This document shows, piece by piece, positions 29,255 through 37,159 of a DNA stretch of 64,000 bases. Made by a program: the position numbers and the translations under genes. How positions within the stretch are numbered: position 1 is the first letter of the stretch; each line of letters begins with the position of its first letter. This DNA is from Calothrix sp. PCC 7507 (GTDB lineage Bacteria > Cyanobacteriota > Cyanobacteriia > Cyanobacteriales > Nostocaceae): positions 1,302,001-1,366,000 of the forward strand of contig NC_019682.1 of the NCBI RefSeq assembly GCF_000316575.1. Reading direction: 5' to 3'. Below the pieces are notes generated by a model. It made no database searches and was not told where the DNA came from. It saw only the letters and a list, made by a program, of their open reading frames with translations.

Positions 29255-29470
29255 TCCGCCAGCCAGAAGCTAAATATAGAGCCATTCCCGCCAGCAATTT
29301 TGGCAGGTCTAATTTAAAAGTCCGTTTCCGGGATTCATTAGTAGGCTCTACATTCATACATAAAAGGCTGAAACTATTGAATTGTCAAGGTTCTGTCGAT
29401 TTGGCGGGAGGTGGGGGGTTTTCGCCCGTGCTTTGCCCTGCCAAAAAATTTTACCAGCATTATATCAACA
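29255..29470 (-). promoter_or_regulatory. Leader of CRISPR array 1 with promoter
   Basis: 216 bp between the cas2 stop and the newest repeat. The block 29366-29442 (minus strand GGCAGGGCAAAGCACGGG … GTTTCAGCC) matches the leader of array 2 (39465-39541) at about nine of ten positions. A minus-strand TATAAT (29459-29464) lies 16 nt upstream of the block, and array 2 has one at the equivalent place. The -35 region would then fall inside the 3' end of cas2. A second shared patch, CCAAAATTG, lies nearer the repeat. Confidence 0.75.
29311..29347 (-). repeat. Degenerate repeat-like segment inside the array 1 leader
   Basis: Minus-strand TGAATCCCGGAAACGG matches the repeat core TGATTCCCGGCAACGG at 14 of 16 positions; over the full 37 bp about 22 match. 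It lies 56-57 nt from the first repeat. The corresponding part of the array 2 leader is related but has lost the hairpin. It may be a fossil repeat, a Cas1-Cas2 recognition motif, or chance. Confidence 0.35.
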
Positions 29471-29764
29471 TCATAGTATTATCGTCTCTTCTTGTCGAGG
29501 TTGCTCAGAACCGTAGGTAATAGTCTTACGCACCGCTCCAGCATCCAAAACATAGATGCGTACTGAATCTTCGGCTGGTTTAATCAAGTTTTCAACTTGC
29601 ACCTTTAGTTTAGCAAACTGCATGGCAGTCAAAAAACATTCAAAAACGCTGTACTGTGTCCAAGTTCCATAACCGGAAAGCATTTTATGTAACTTTGTTC
29701 GCCGCTTATTCGCCGCTTTACTATCCGGCAAATCGTAAATTATGAGGTAAAACAAAGTACTCAT
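29471..29764 (-). CDS. cas2: CRISPR adaptation protein Cas2
   Basis: 97 residues. A ferredoxin-fold Cas2 with LFYLIIYDLPDSKAANKRR, the conserved Asp after the first strand, and SGYGTWTQYSVFECFL, then a C-terminal SVRIYVLD strand. Cas2 forms the core of the Cas1-Cas2 integrase that inserts spacers at the leader-repeat junction. It overlaps the end of cas1 by 4 bp, so translation is probably coupled. It is last in the operon, and array 1's promoter probably overlaps its 3' end. Confidence 0.95.
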   Translation of the reverse strand: MSTLFYLIIYDLPDSKAANKRRTKLHKMLSGYGTWTQYSVFECFLTAMQFAKLKVQVENLIKPAEDSVRIYVLDAGAVRKTITYGSEQPRQEETIIL

Positions 29765-30738
29765 CGCAGTGTCAGGGCTTTATAGGGAACCCCTTCTTGT
29801 AAATGCCGACTTAATAAACGTGCTTGCAATTCAATAGCACGACGATAGCTGCAATGATAGCCAAAGCTGGGATGCTTAAACTCGTCATTCATTTTTCGTT
29901 CCCATGCTTGCAAAAACTGTTTGCGTCCGGCTTCCGAAAGTCGATAAGCACCGAGATTATCAGTAAAATCATCGGGTTTAATTTCTTTATGGCTGATAAC
30001 CGAAAGTATCAAATTATCCGCAACCAACGGGCGAAATTCTTCCATTAAATCGAGAACCATTGCAGGTTGTCCTCTGGTGGCTTCGTGCAAATAACCAACG
30101 TAAGGGTCTAAACCAGCTAGATGTACCGCAGCCGTTACCTGAACTTGCAAAAGTCCATAAGCAAACCCCAATAAAGCATTGACTGCATCAGTGGGAGGAC
30201 GACGATTTCTGCCATTAAATGACCATTGTTCCTCAAGCATCACCGACCAAGCGGCAAAATATTCTCGTGCAGCCAATCCTTCAACCCCACGGACTTCATC
30301 GAGGGTTGTTTTTTCTTTAACTAGCTGTTTGCGAGATTTTAGGGGATTGTCTTTTTGGTCGTGGCGGTATAAAACACTATATTGATTGTGGATTTTGCCC
30401 GTCACAATAGTTTTGACAATCTCTAAACGATGTGCTGCGTCACAGTAAGCAGCATATTGTGCCAGCCGCAACTGACCATTACGCGAGTATCCCGGTAGCG
30501 CCGAACCCAAGTATTTACCAAAACCAGAAAGGTAATGTACGGGCATCCCCAATTCCAAAGCATATACTAAAGCATCGCCAGTAATCTGGGGATTCCCCAT
30601 CAATACGACTTGTTCGACAGTTTGGGCGGGAACTGATTTTTTCTCCCAGTTGCCATCTTCTTGTTTTAAGGCGACTTTAAAAGCTTCCGCAGCTTTACTT
30701 AAAACTGCATCGGGTTGAGTGACGTAGAGAATAGACAT
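29761..30738 (-). CDS. cas1: CRISPR integrase Cas1 (type I-D)
   Basis: 325 residues, normal for the family. The N-terminal β-domain (MSILYVTQPDAVLSK) is followed by the helical catalytic domain with VNALLGFAYGLLQ, GLDPYVGYLHEATRGQPAMV and LDLMEEFRPLVADNLI, which carry the conserved Glu and His metal ligands of Cas1. It integrates prespacers as a complex with Cas2. The gap to cas4 is 3 bp, and the end overlaps cas2, so these three form one adaptation module. Confidence 0.96.
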   Translation of the reverse strand: MSILYVTQPDAVLSKAAEAFKVALKQEDGNWEKKSVPAQTVEQVVLMGNPQITGDALVYALELGMPVHYLSGFGKYLGSALPGYSRNGQLRLAQYAAYCDAAHRLEIVKTIVTGKIHNQYSVLYRHDQKDNPLKSRKQLVKEKTTLDEVRGVEGLAAREYFAAWSVMLEEQWSFNGRNRRPPTDAVNALLGFAYGLLQVQVTAAVHLAGLDPYVGYLHEATRGQPAMVLDLMEEFRPLVADNLILSVISHKEIKPDDFTDNLGAYRLSEAGRKQFLQAWERKMNDEFKHPSFGYHCSYRRAIELQARLLSRHLQEGVPYKALTLR

Positions 30739-30741
30739 GTT

Positions 30742-31326
30742 TTAGACCTCCAGACGTAATTTTTTGATTTCTTTTGGCAAGCAAATTTTTTGCAAGCTGC
30801 AATCTTGACACTTTTTTGGGTGGTCAATTGGTGGTGGCATTGCTTTGCCAAGTGCAGCACGCGCCGCCTGAATTGCTTGTTCTGTGGCTTGTCGCAATTC
30901 GGGAGTAAAAATTACTCGTTGGCGGCGGCGGTTGGCGTAGTAAAAAATTTCTCCGTAGGGAATGGAATCTCCGGTGCGTTCTTCTAGACACAAAGCCGCA
31001 CCGCAGAGTTGAAAATGGTCGCTGAGGTGGTTGGCCATACGTCCCTTTTTAAATTCTAAAGGGATTAGCTGGCAATCTATTTCTTCTACCGCATCAATGA
31101 TACCGTTAATGAGGAGGCGATCGCACCACACCCACTGATGTCGATAAATTACCTTGTCGCCTTCAACAGATTTACCTTCATCATCAACATTGCGGTGTAG
31201 ATGGCGACCAATAATAATATGTTCGTTATCGGCATTTTCCCCAAGTTCGTATTCCAGAAAAAAACGACGCGGGCAATATTCCCAAGCATTTAAATAAGCT
31301 AGGGGAAGATAGTATTTTTCGTCCAT
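30742..31326 (-). CDS. cas4: CRISPR adaptation nuclease Cas4
   Basis: 194 residues. The iron-sulfur cluster ligands are Cys18 (NAWEYCPRRF) and Cys173, Cys176 and Cys182 (CQDCSLQKIC). The PD-(D/E)xK nuclease core is visible as GIIDAVEE and PLEFKKG. Cas4 trims prespacers and fixes PAM and orientation for Cas1-Cas2. It starts 8 bp after cas6 and ends 3 bp before cas1. Confidence 0.95.
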   Translation of the reverse strand: MDEKYYLPLAYLNAWEYCPRRFFLEYELGENADNEHIIIGRHLHRNVDDEGKSVEGDKVIYRHQWVWCDRLLINGIIDAVEEIDCQLIPLEFKKGRMANHLSDHFQLCGAALCLEERTGDSIPYGEIFYYANRRRQRVIFTPELRQATEQAIQAARAALGKAMPPPIDHPKKCQDCSLQKICLPKEIKKLRLEV

Positions 31327-31334
31327 TTATCTTT

Positions 31335-32159
31335 TCACTTTTTTTTGAATTTTGAATTCCCGATTTGCGTCTGTCCCATTCCCATCGCAGTTTTACGCCC
31401 TACCCCAGCAAAGAACGCAAAATTGGCCAAAATCGTGGCAATTCGCGCCGTTTCCGTATTACTAAATCGGTAATATACCCAACCCTGTGCCCCAACTTCC
31501 GTACCTCCTTCCATCTTCAGGGCATAGGTTTTGAGTTCGTAGGCTATCACCAAAGCATTCCATTCACAATTAGGAAGATGATATTGTTCCGGTGCAAAAA
31601 TATTCCACCGCCGATGCAGCGAATTAAACACTAATTCGGGTAGCGGAAATGTCTGCACATTTTTATTTTGCTTAAAGCTAGTAGGAGATAAAAAATGCAA
31701 TTCAATATCATTTAAAACCTGTGGAGGATGAGACAATAAAGCATAATCAGCCGCACCTGCTAATTGGTGCGTTCCCGGTAGTGCGTAGAGATGACGCAGT
31801 ACAAACGGGAAATCTGCTAATACTAAAGACAGGGTTTCCGAACATTCAAACCCGCGCATCAACGGTTCAACTAAAGCACCATCTAATAAACTAATGCGAA
31901 AATAAAAATAATCTCCCACCCGCACCCCACCTTGACGGCGATTTCCTAACAAAGGCGAAATAGTCAATGGTGGATTTTGACTAGCATGGATAGTTTCAGC
32001 TACAGATGGGTTTGCGGCTGCTAACCATTTGAGTACCAGCGCGTGTAATGCACGAGATAAAGTAGCGGGAATATCCCCCACAGCCGCAGCCGCAAGTTCA
32101 ACAACAATTGAATGTAATGTCGAACATTTATGCTGCTGCAACGACGTTTCCGGCTCCAT
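31335..32159 (-). CDS. cas6: crRNA-processing endoribonuclease Cas6 (type I-D)
   Basis: 274 residues. Cas6 RAMP features: first strand SIVVELAAAAVG, candidate catalytic His39 (SRALHALVL), and the Gly-rich C-terminal loop GVGRKTAMGMGQ. It cuts pre-crRNA just 3' of the repeat stem, leaving the AUUGAAAC handle. The start overlaps the end of csc1 by 32 bp; a slightly later start is possible, since the conserved fold begins near residue 17. One cas6 serves two arrays with nearly the same repeat. Confidence 0.9.
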   Translation of the reverse strand: MEPETSLQQHKCSTLHSIVVELAAAAVGDIPATLSRALHALVLKWLAAANPSVAETIHASQNPPLTISPLLGNRRQGGVRVGDYFYFRISLLDGALVEPLMRGFECSETLSLVLADFPFVLRHLYALPGTHQLAGAADYALLSHPPQVLNDIELHFLSPTSFKQNKNVQTFPLPELVFNSLHRRWNIFAPEQYHLPNCEWNALVIAYELKTYALKMEGGTEVGAQGWVYYRFSNTETARIATILANFAFFAGVGRKTAMGMGQTQIGNSKFKKK

Positions 32160-32919
32160 AAAATATTCCTGTTGGTAGATAAATTTCTTCGGGTAATTGT
32201 TGACTTTGCTGTGTGGTCAACGTTGACTTAAAATCTTGCCAATCATCTTTTTTAGTGACTAAATATTCACCATGTAACTGCGCCTGACTTACCAAACTCA
32301 CAGGAGGCATAACAATGCGGTTGTAAAGTAGAATTCGAGTCGAAGTTGGTAAATCTAACGGGTTTAAAGGATGCAAACAGGTGTAATCACCAGATTTATT
32401 TTGCATGACTTTATCGGGAATTTTTATCGCTTCAACTCTAATTTTTGAAGCCCATTTACCCAAACGTATCCAACGCGGCAACTTGATAGTTTCTGGGGCG
32501 ATAATATAAGTACGATATTGACTACCTACAGCTAATTCTTTAGCCTTTCCATAATTAATAGGGTAATTTTTATCCGCACCTTTATCGCCAAACTGTTTTG
32601 ACTTGCCATAATACCCAACTTGAGCCGCTTTAAAAGTATTAATTTGATAAGACCAACTGATAGGTTGAGCGGGGAATACATAAATTCCGGCTTGATTGAG
32701 ATGGAGTAAATTTTGTTCAGCACTAATATCTAAATATGTTGGTTTTTGTGCTAATTCTCCTTGCAGTCGGTAGGGTTGAGGAATGTAATTAATAGTAAAA
32801 AGTGCAAAACTTAGCCCCCAATTATGTAAATATTTTTCAGTTTCATAGAGAATTCCCATCTCCCGCGTAGCAAAGAAAACGTTATCATGTAGCGTCAAGG
32901 TGCAGTGATATAGTGCCAT
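32128..32919 (-). CDS. csc1: Type I-D effector subunit Csc1 (Cas5d-type)
   Basis: 263 residues from the ATG at 32919 (a TTG at 32928 extends the frame by 3). Starts MALYHCTLTLHDNVFFATREMG, split here as the family's first strand and turn. Cas5-type subunits cap the 5' handle of crRNA and contact Cas10d. The gene follows csc2 after a 205-bp gap with repeat hairpins, and overlaps cas6. Identification rests on I-D synteny and the Csc1 pattern. Confidence 0.9.
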   Translation of the reverse strand: MALYHCTLTLHDNVFFATREMGILYETEKYLHNWGLSFALFTINYIPQPYRLQGELAQKPTYLDISAEQNLLHLNQAGIYVFPAQPISWSYQINTFKAAQVGYYGKSKQFGDKGADKNYPINYGKAKELAVGSQYRTYIIAPETIKLPRWIRLGKWASKIRVEAIKIPDKVMQNKSGDYTCLHPLNPLDLPTSTRILLYNRIVMPPVSLVSQAQLHGEYLVTKKDDWQDFKSTLTTQQSQQLPEEIYLPTGIFYGAGNVVAAA

Positions 32920-33124
32920 AGCAACCAATTTTTAATTTTAGAAGTAGGGTGTGTTATGCCAATTTACTGGAAGAACCTCTCCCCCAACCCCTCTCCGAAG
33001 CGGAGAGGGGAGTTTTGCTTATTAGTTTTTTTTGCTCCCCCTTCCCTTGTAGGGAAGGGGGCTGGGGGGTTAGGTTTTTGATTACTGAATCGATATTCTA
33101 GAAGTGGGGTGTATTATTTACGAA
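32920..33124. repeat. Hairpin-rich repeat insertion inside the cas operon
   Basis: Contains two GC-rich hairpins (CCCCTCTCCG-AAG-CGGAGAGGGG around 32985-33013, and CCCCTTCCCTTG-TAGGGAAGGGG around 33038-33062). The stretch is flanked by near-identical direct repeats with TAGAAGTNGGGTGT (about 32939 and 33099). It separates cas3-cas10d-csc2 from csc1-cas6-cas4-cas1-cas2. It may be a small mobile element with terminator or RNA-stability effect. Confidence 0.55.
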
Positions 33125-34129
33125 TTACGAATTACTTTTACCTTTCTTTTTCAAAGCTCCAAAAGATTCTGCATAGGCTTTAGTTTGTCCATATAGTGAA
33201 GTTATAGTTTCTAATAAACGCGCTTCATCTTGATAAAGTGCGTTAACTTCAGCAACTAAATCATCTAACTCTGAACCAAAAACTAGTTTTGTTTTGCGTA
33301 CAGGTTCATCATTAAGTAAATTATTTGCCACCGTTTCTACCTGTTGTAAAACATCACTAATTGGAGCATCGATATCACCTTTTAAAGCATCGTGAAGTGC
33401 TTGAGTCAAATGCAAATTACTAAATATTTCACCATCGCAAAATGCAATCCCTGCAAGATAATTTCGCATTGTTCCCGTGCGCGATTCTTGAGCGCCATAT
33501 CTTTTAGTGCGTAATAAATTACCTAAAACATACAGAAAGCCTTCATAAGTAGAGTCACGCAGAGTTTCTATTGTGGGAAATGTTACCTCTGGAATAACGT
33601 GATCTAATTCGTTAATACTGCTTCGCATTTCGCCAGCTTCACTCATTGTTCCACCTTCAAAGGGTGCATTGAATGTAAAACTGCGATGAGATGATTCGTA
33701 AGCACTCAAAGAAAAAGCGGAGTCAGAATACACTTTAGAACGTTCCGAACCACTATCACCGATCGCAAAGCCATAAATAATACAATCTGGACATTTTTTA
33801 CAAGATTTCTCGCCATTATATTCGCAGTATTTATCTTTATTTACATCATCCGCGCTGGTAAGATTTAAACCTCGGAGTAATTCGCGTCCAGCCAGTCGTT
33901 CCGGCGTGGTTTGTTTGCGCTTAAACATTACCAAACGACTGATTTGTTTTTTGCTTTCATCTGTATTACCTAAACCCGCTTGGGTGCGTGCAGTGTTGAG
34001 AATTCCATCTGTTTGGAATACAGGAAATGATTGACTGTGACGTAACATGATGAAGTGAATATATTTCCCAGAAGCCAAGCGGGGAAATGCCGATTTAAAT
34101 TCAGATTTTAAGGTTGTGAGAATAGTCAT
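33125..34129 (-). CDS. csc2: Type I-D backbone subunit Csc2 (Cas7d)
   Basis: 334 residues. Begins MTILTTLKSEFKSAFP and carries a four-Cys zinc site (Cys102, Cys110, Cys113, Cys116 in CEYNGEKSCKKCPDC). The RAMP core includes SAYESSHRSFTFNAPFEGG and GFLYVLGNLLRTKRYGAQ, split here for length. Csc2 forms the helical filament along the crRNA spacer. It is 49 bp downstream of cas10d. Family assignment is firm. Confidence 0.95.
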   Translation of the reverse strand: MTILTTLKSEFKSAFPRLASGKYIHFIMLRHSQSFPVFQTDGILNTARTQAGLGNTDESKKQISRLVMFKRKQTTPERLAGRELLRGLNLTSADDVNKDKYCEYNGEKSCKKCPDCIIYGFAIGDSGSERSKVYSDSAFSLSAYESSHRSFTFNAPFEGGTMSEAGEMRSSINELDHVIPEVTFPTIETLRDSTYEGFLYVLGNLLRTKRYGAQESRTGTMRNYLAGIAFCDGEIFSNLHLTQALHDALKGDIDAPISDVLQQVETVANNLLNDEPVRKTKLVFGSELDDLVAEVNALYQDEARLLETITSLYGQTKAYAESFGALKKKGKSNS

Positions 34130-34178
34130 GATTTTGCTCCTGATAATTTAGATTGAGAGGGTAATAAAACATGAAAAT

Positions 34179-34604
34179 CTAGGATACCTTTGCCGTTTTC
34201 TCTTGCAAAGCTAACCAGCGATAAGCGAATTCAGCACCCGATTTAATCCGGTTACGGTTCTCTTGTAATAAAGCGCGATCGCCTTTATAAAGTTCCAAAA
34301 ATAATTCGCGCACACAGGTTGTCATAAACGTATGAATTGCAGTTAATTCCCGTTCTTCTCGTGTAATTCTATCTGTTGATTTATCCATCATTAAAGGACG
34401 TTTATAAACTTCTTGACGCGCCAAAGCATCTTTGATTTGTCCAGAAGCTTGCAAAATTAAATCATCTACATCAACTTGTTGGGGAACTGACAAAATTATT
34501 TCCAATGCTTTAGATAGCGGTAGTAAGATTGTGTGACTAGATTCGCCAAGGTTTGCTTGATAGAAGACGCGATATTGTTTTACCAATTTTTCAATTAATG
34601 TCAT
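34179..34604 (-). CDS. cas11d: Cas11d small subunit from an internal start in cas10d
   Basis: In-frame ATG at 34604 (MTLIEKLVKQYRVFY…) is preceded by a consensus ribosome-binding site AAGGAG at 34618-34613 on the minus strand, 8 nt upstream of the ATG. It would give a 141-residue product identical to the Cas10d C-terminus. Independent translation of the small subunit from within cas10d is reported for Synechocystis type I-D (McBride and co-workers, 2020). The match of position and SD makes it likely here. Confidence 0.75.
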   Translation of the reverse strand: MTLIEKLVKQYRVFYQANLGESSHTILLPLSKALEIILSVPQQVDVDDLILQASGQIKDALARQEVYKRPLMMDKSTDRITREERELTAIHTFMTTCVRELFLELYKGDRALLQENRNRIKSGAEFAYRWLALQEKTAKVS

Positions 34605-37100
34605 CAGATAAACTCCTTCATTTGTTTCTGAATTATCTTGTTTTACCCAAATTTGGGCATATTGCCAATAACGTTTAACTTCTTCTTGACTAGGTATATC
34701 TCGTTTATCACGCCGCAATCCTTCTGTTGCTAAACAAAAAATATTGAGTACATTTGTTGTCACCTCCCGGACTGTTTTAATTAAATCTCGCCACTTAGCA
34801 TCTGGCGGCGAACTGCGAGTATCTAAATGCAAACTGTAGGCAATTAAAAGCCGTTGCATAGCATTTTCAAAATCCTGAATCCGCAATGAATTAGATAATC
34901 CCAGCAAGTTCCAAAATGACGCAGGTGCATCGAGAATTACAGACTCTTTAAAGTCGCGATCGCTGTTATAAATTGGTACAGAACTACTAGTAGCTATGAC
35001 CTTAACTCCTAGTAATATAGGCAGCGATAACGCTAAAAAAGCTGGTTGTACCCAAGCATCACTGAGTGTTTTACCCCTTGTTGTGGTGTAACTCATGGCG
35101 ATAAAAGGCAAATCTTCTTTATTGTATTTATCCTCATGAAAGCGTCCTAATTTAGCTTCATCAGTTAACCAAGAAACTGATTGTAAAGCATTAATATTCA
35201 TCTCCTTATCTAGCCATTGCTTACGAACATCCCAAAGATTGATAAACTTCATATTATTGACCAATAATTTGATAGCAGCAGCCGTCTGTGGAGAATAGAC
35301 ATAAGCAGGGAAAATATATAAAAATATTGGCTGTTGTTCTTCTAACTTCCCTGCTGGTACTGACCAAAAAGCTTGTCGCAATAACATTTCTAGAGCATAT
35401 ATTTTGGAAATTCCCCGTTTAATTTGTCTACCACCAAGGGCATTTTTATTACTATATTGCTGCGGTTTAAATAAAACTACCGAATCCATCTGATCTTCAG
35501 ATGGAAACTCACCAGAACTTAAAGAACAAATTGGTTGTTTAGCTAGCTTTGTTTTAGCATCAGCATAAGCTGTAAACTCTGCATAAAATGACGGCTGATT
35601 ACTTTCCCATCCTTTAACTTCTAAATATTGCGCTAAATAATCAGAGAACATCTCACGGATCGGACTAGAATGTGAAGGTAGTAAGTTATTTTCACTTGCC
35701 CAATTTGCTAAATCTTCCGCCCAAATTTCGATGCGTTCTGAAATATCTTCTGGTTTGAAAGTTGGGTGATTCGCAACATAATACGCTGCTGCATGATACC
35801 AGCCATAATTTACACCACCCGATTGAATTTGGGTTTGTTCGGGTGAAATTTTGTCTTGAATTCCTAATTTATTCAGTATCCAATTGATATATTCACTTGA
35901 ATCACCAAAAAATTCTTTTTGAGTTAGAAAAATAAATTCGGCAATTCTATCAGCGCGAATATCCGCACCTTGATTGAGAAATTCTCTCTCAGTTTCAGTT
36001 AAAGATAATTTCTCTAATCGTTTGGGGGTTGCAGGATCTTTTATATTTGCTACCTTGACCTCAATTACCCGTGGTAGCTTAGGAATTAGCTCGGATGGGG
36101 AAAATAACTCTAAAGTTTGTGGTGCTACCTTTAAACCCTTCCCATCTCGCTTAAAACCAATATCTCCACCCAACATTTTACTGCCCAAAACTCCGCTAAT
36201 TTGACTCCAAATAAATTCTTGGAGTTTGTGAATATCTGGAGTTTCAATATCTGCTGGTGCGAGATAAATTACACCTTGAGCAAAAAATAAAATTGGCTCC
36301 CAATTTAGTTGTTTAGCAAAGTTCATTGTGGCATTATGAATACCATTACTCAAAATACCGATGGTATCTCGCAAGCGATGATAAACCAAACTTTTATTAA
36401 TATTTAAATACCGCAGTCTTTCCCGCAGTCGTTGTCCTCCAGTTTGTGTATCAATATCTGCTGGATCGGTAAAATGTACCGCAATATCGCCAAAAGCAAG
36501 CAGATGACGCAGGGGAACTTCTAAACGGCGACGATCTTTAATTTTAGGAATAGGCCAGTTAGCTGGGTAAATATTTGTGCCGACTTTGTTTTGGGTATTT
36601 TGTGCTAAGTAAGCAATTTCTGTTAAATACTCCTGCCATTCTGACCAAAATAATTCAAAGTTTAGTTTTTCTCCTAAATCACGGCAGAGATTAAGAATTT
36701 TTTCGACTTCCCAATTTTTCGGTGTTTCTTCTCCTTGTCCGTTGCAATATTTGTTGTAGTCGTGCAGAGTTAATCCTAAGCAGAGTAGATATTTTTCAAT
36801 TTCTGATAAAGGTTGAGGTAAATATTTACTGATGTTCCAAGCTGTAAGTAAGCCATTGAGAACGTGAACTAGTAAATTTTGGTCGGCACGATTTGACCAA
36901 TTTTGTGCTTTTTCTTGAGCATAGGAGTCGCCAAGTTGAGATAATATTTGATAATGTGCTTCGTAAGAACCACCCAAGGCTGAAATTAAGGAAAATTCTT
37001 GTTCGAGGGATGGTAGTAATTTTTCGATATATAAATGCAGAATTGGGTCTGTTTCTTTGGGGAGAGTTTCTAGAAGTAGGGTTTGGAGTAAGGTGGACAT
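34179..37100 (-). CDS. cas10d: Type I-D large subunit Cas10d (Csc3) with HD nuclease
   Basis: 973 residues. The N-terminal HD nuclease domain has His113-Asp114 in TLHDYNKY and further His residues (LRHLLAFGDIAVHF). In type I-D the HD nuclease sits in this subunit and not in Cas3. The centre is Cas10-like but has no GGDD cyclase motif that I can see. The C-terminal about 140 residues form the small-subunit-like helical bundle and contain an internal start for Cas11d. It lies 59 bp after cas3. Reported type I-D systems show double-strand cutting that depends on this HD domain. Confidence 0.95.
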   Translation of the reverse strand: MSTLLQTLLLETLPKETDPILHLYIEKLLPSLEQEFSLISALGGSYEAHYQILSQLGDSYAQEKAQNWSNRADQNLLVHVLNGLLTAWNISKYLPQPLSEIEKYLLCLGLTLHDYNKYCNGQGEETPKNWEVEKILNLCRDLGEKLNFELFWSEWQEYLTEIAYLAQNTQNKVGTNIYPANWPIPKIKDRRRLEVPLRHLLAFGDIAVHFTDPADIDTQTGGQRLRERLRYLNINKSLVYHRLRDTIGILSNGIHNATMNFAKQLNWEPILFFAQGVIYLAPADIETPDIHKLQEFIWSQISGVLGSKMLGGDIGFKRDGKGLKVAPQTLELFSPSELIPKLPRVIEVKVANIKDPATPKRLEKLSLTETEREFLNQGADIRADRIAEFIFLTQKEFFGDSSEYINWILNKLGIQDKISPEQTQIQSGGVNYGWYHAAAYYVANHPTFKPEDISERIEIWAEDLANWASENNLLPSHSSPIREMFSDYLAQYLEVKGWESNQPSFYAEFTAYADAKTKLAKQPICSLSSGEFPSEDQMDSVVLFKPQQYSNKNALGGRQIKRGISKIYALEMLLRQAFWSVPAGKLEEQQPIFLYIFPAYVYSPQTAAAIKLLVNNMKFINLWDVRKQWLDKEMNINALQSVSWLTDEAKLGRFHEDKYNKEDLPFIAMSYTTTRGKTLSDAWVQPAFLALSLPILLGVKVIATSSSVPIYNSDRDFKESVILDAPASFWNLLGLSNSLRIQDFENAMQRLLIAYSLHLDTRSSPPDAKWRDLIKTVREVTTNVLNIFCLATEGLRRDKRDIPSQEEVKRYWQYAQIWVKQDNSETNEGVYLMTLIEKLVKQYRVFYQANLGESSHTILLPLSKALEIILSVPQQVDVDDLILQASGQIKDALARQEVYKRPLMMDKSTDRITREERELTAIHTFMTTCVRELFLELYKGDRALLQENRNRIKSGAEFAYRWLALQEKTAKVS

Positions 37101-37159
37101 AATTTTTTTTAAACGCAGAGGGACGCTGAGGGAAGCGCAGAGGTGCGCGGAGGGGAATT

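Noticed and set aside
23444-29520. Many open frames inside array 1 encoding peptides such as SIPLPGIIYLK and FNPVAGNHLF
   Set aside because: They are translations of the CRISPR repeat in two frames and start and end with the repeat period; not genes.
34179-37100. Type III Cas10 with cyclic-oligoadenylate signalling
   Set aside because: No GGDD motif seen and no Csm/Cmr genes or CARF effectors nearby.
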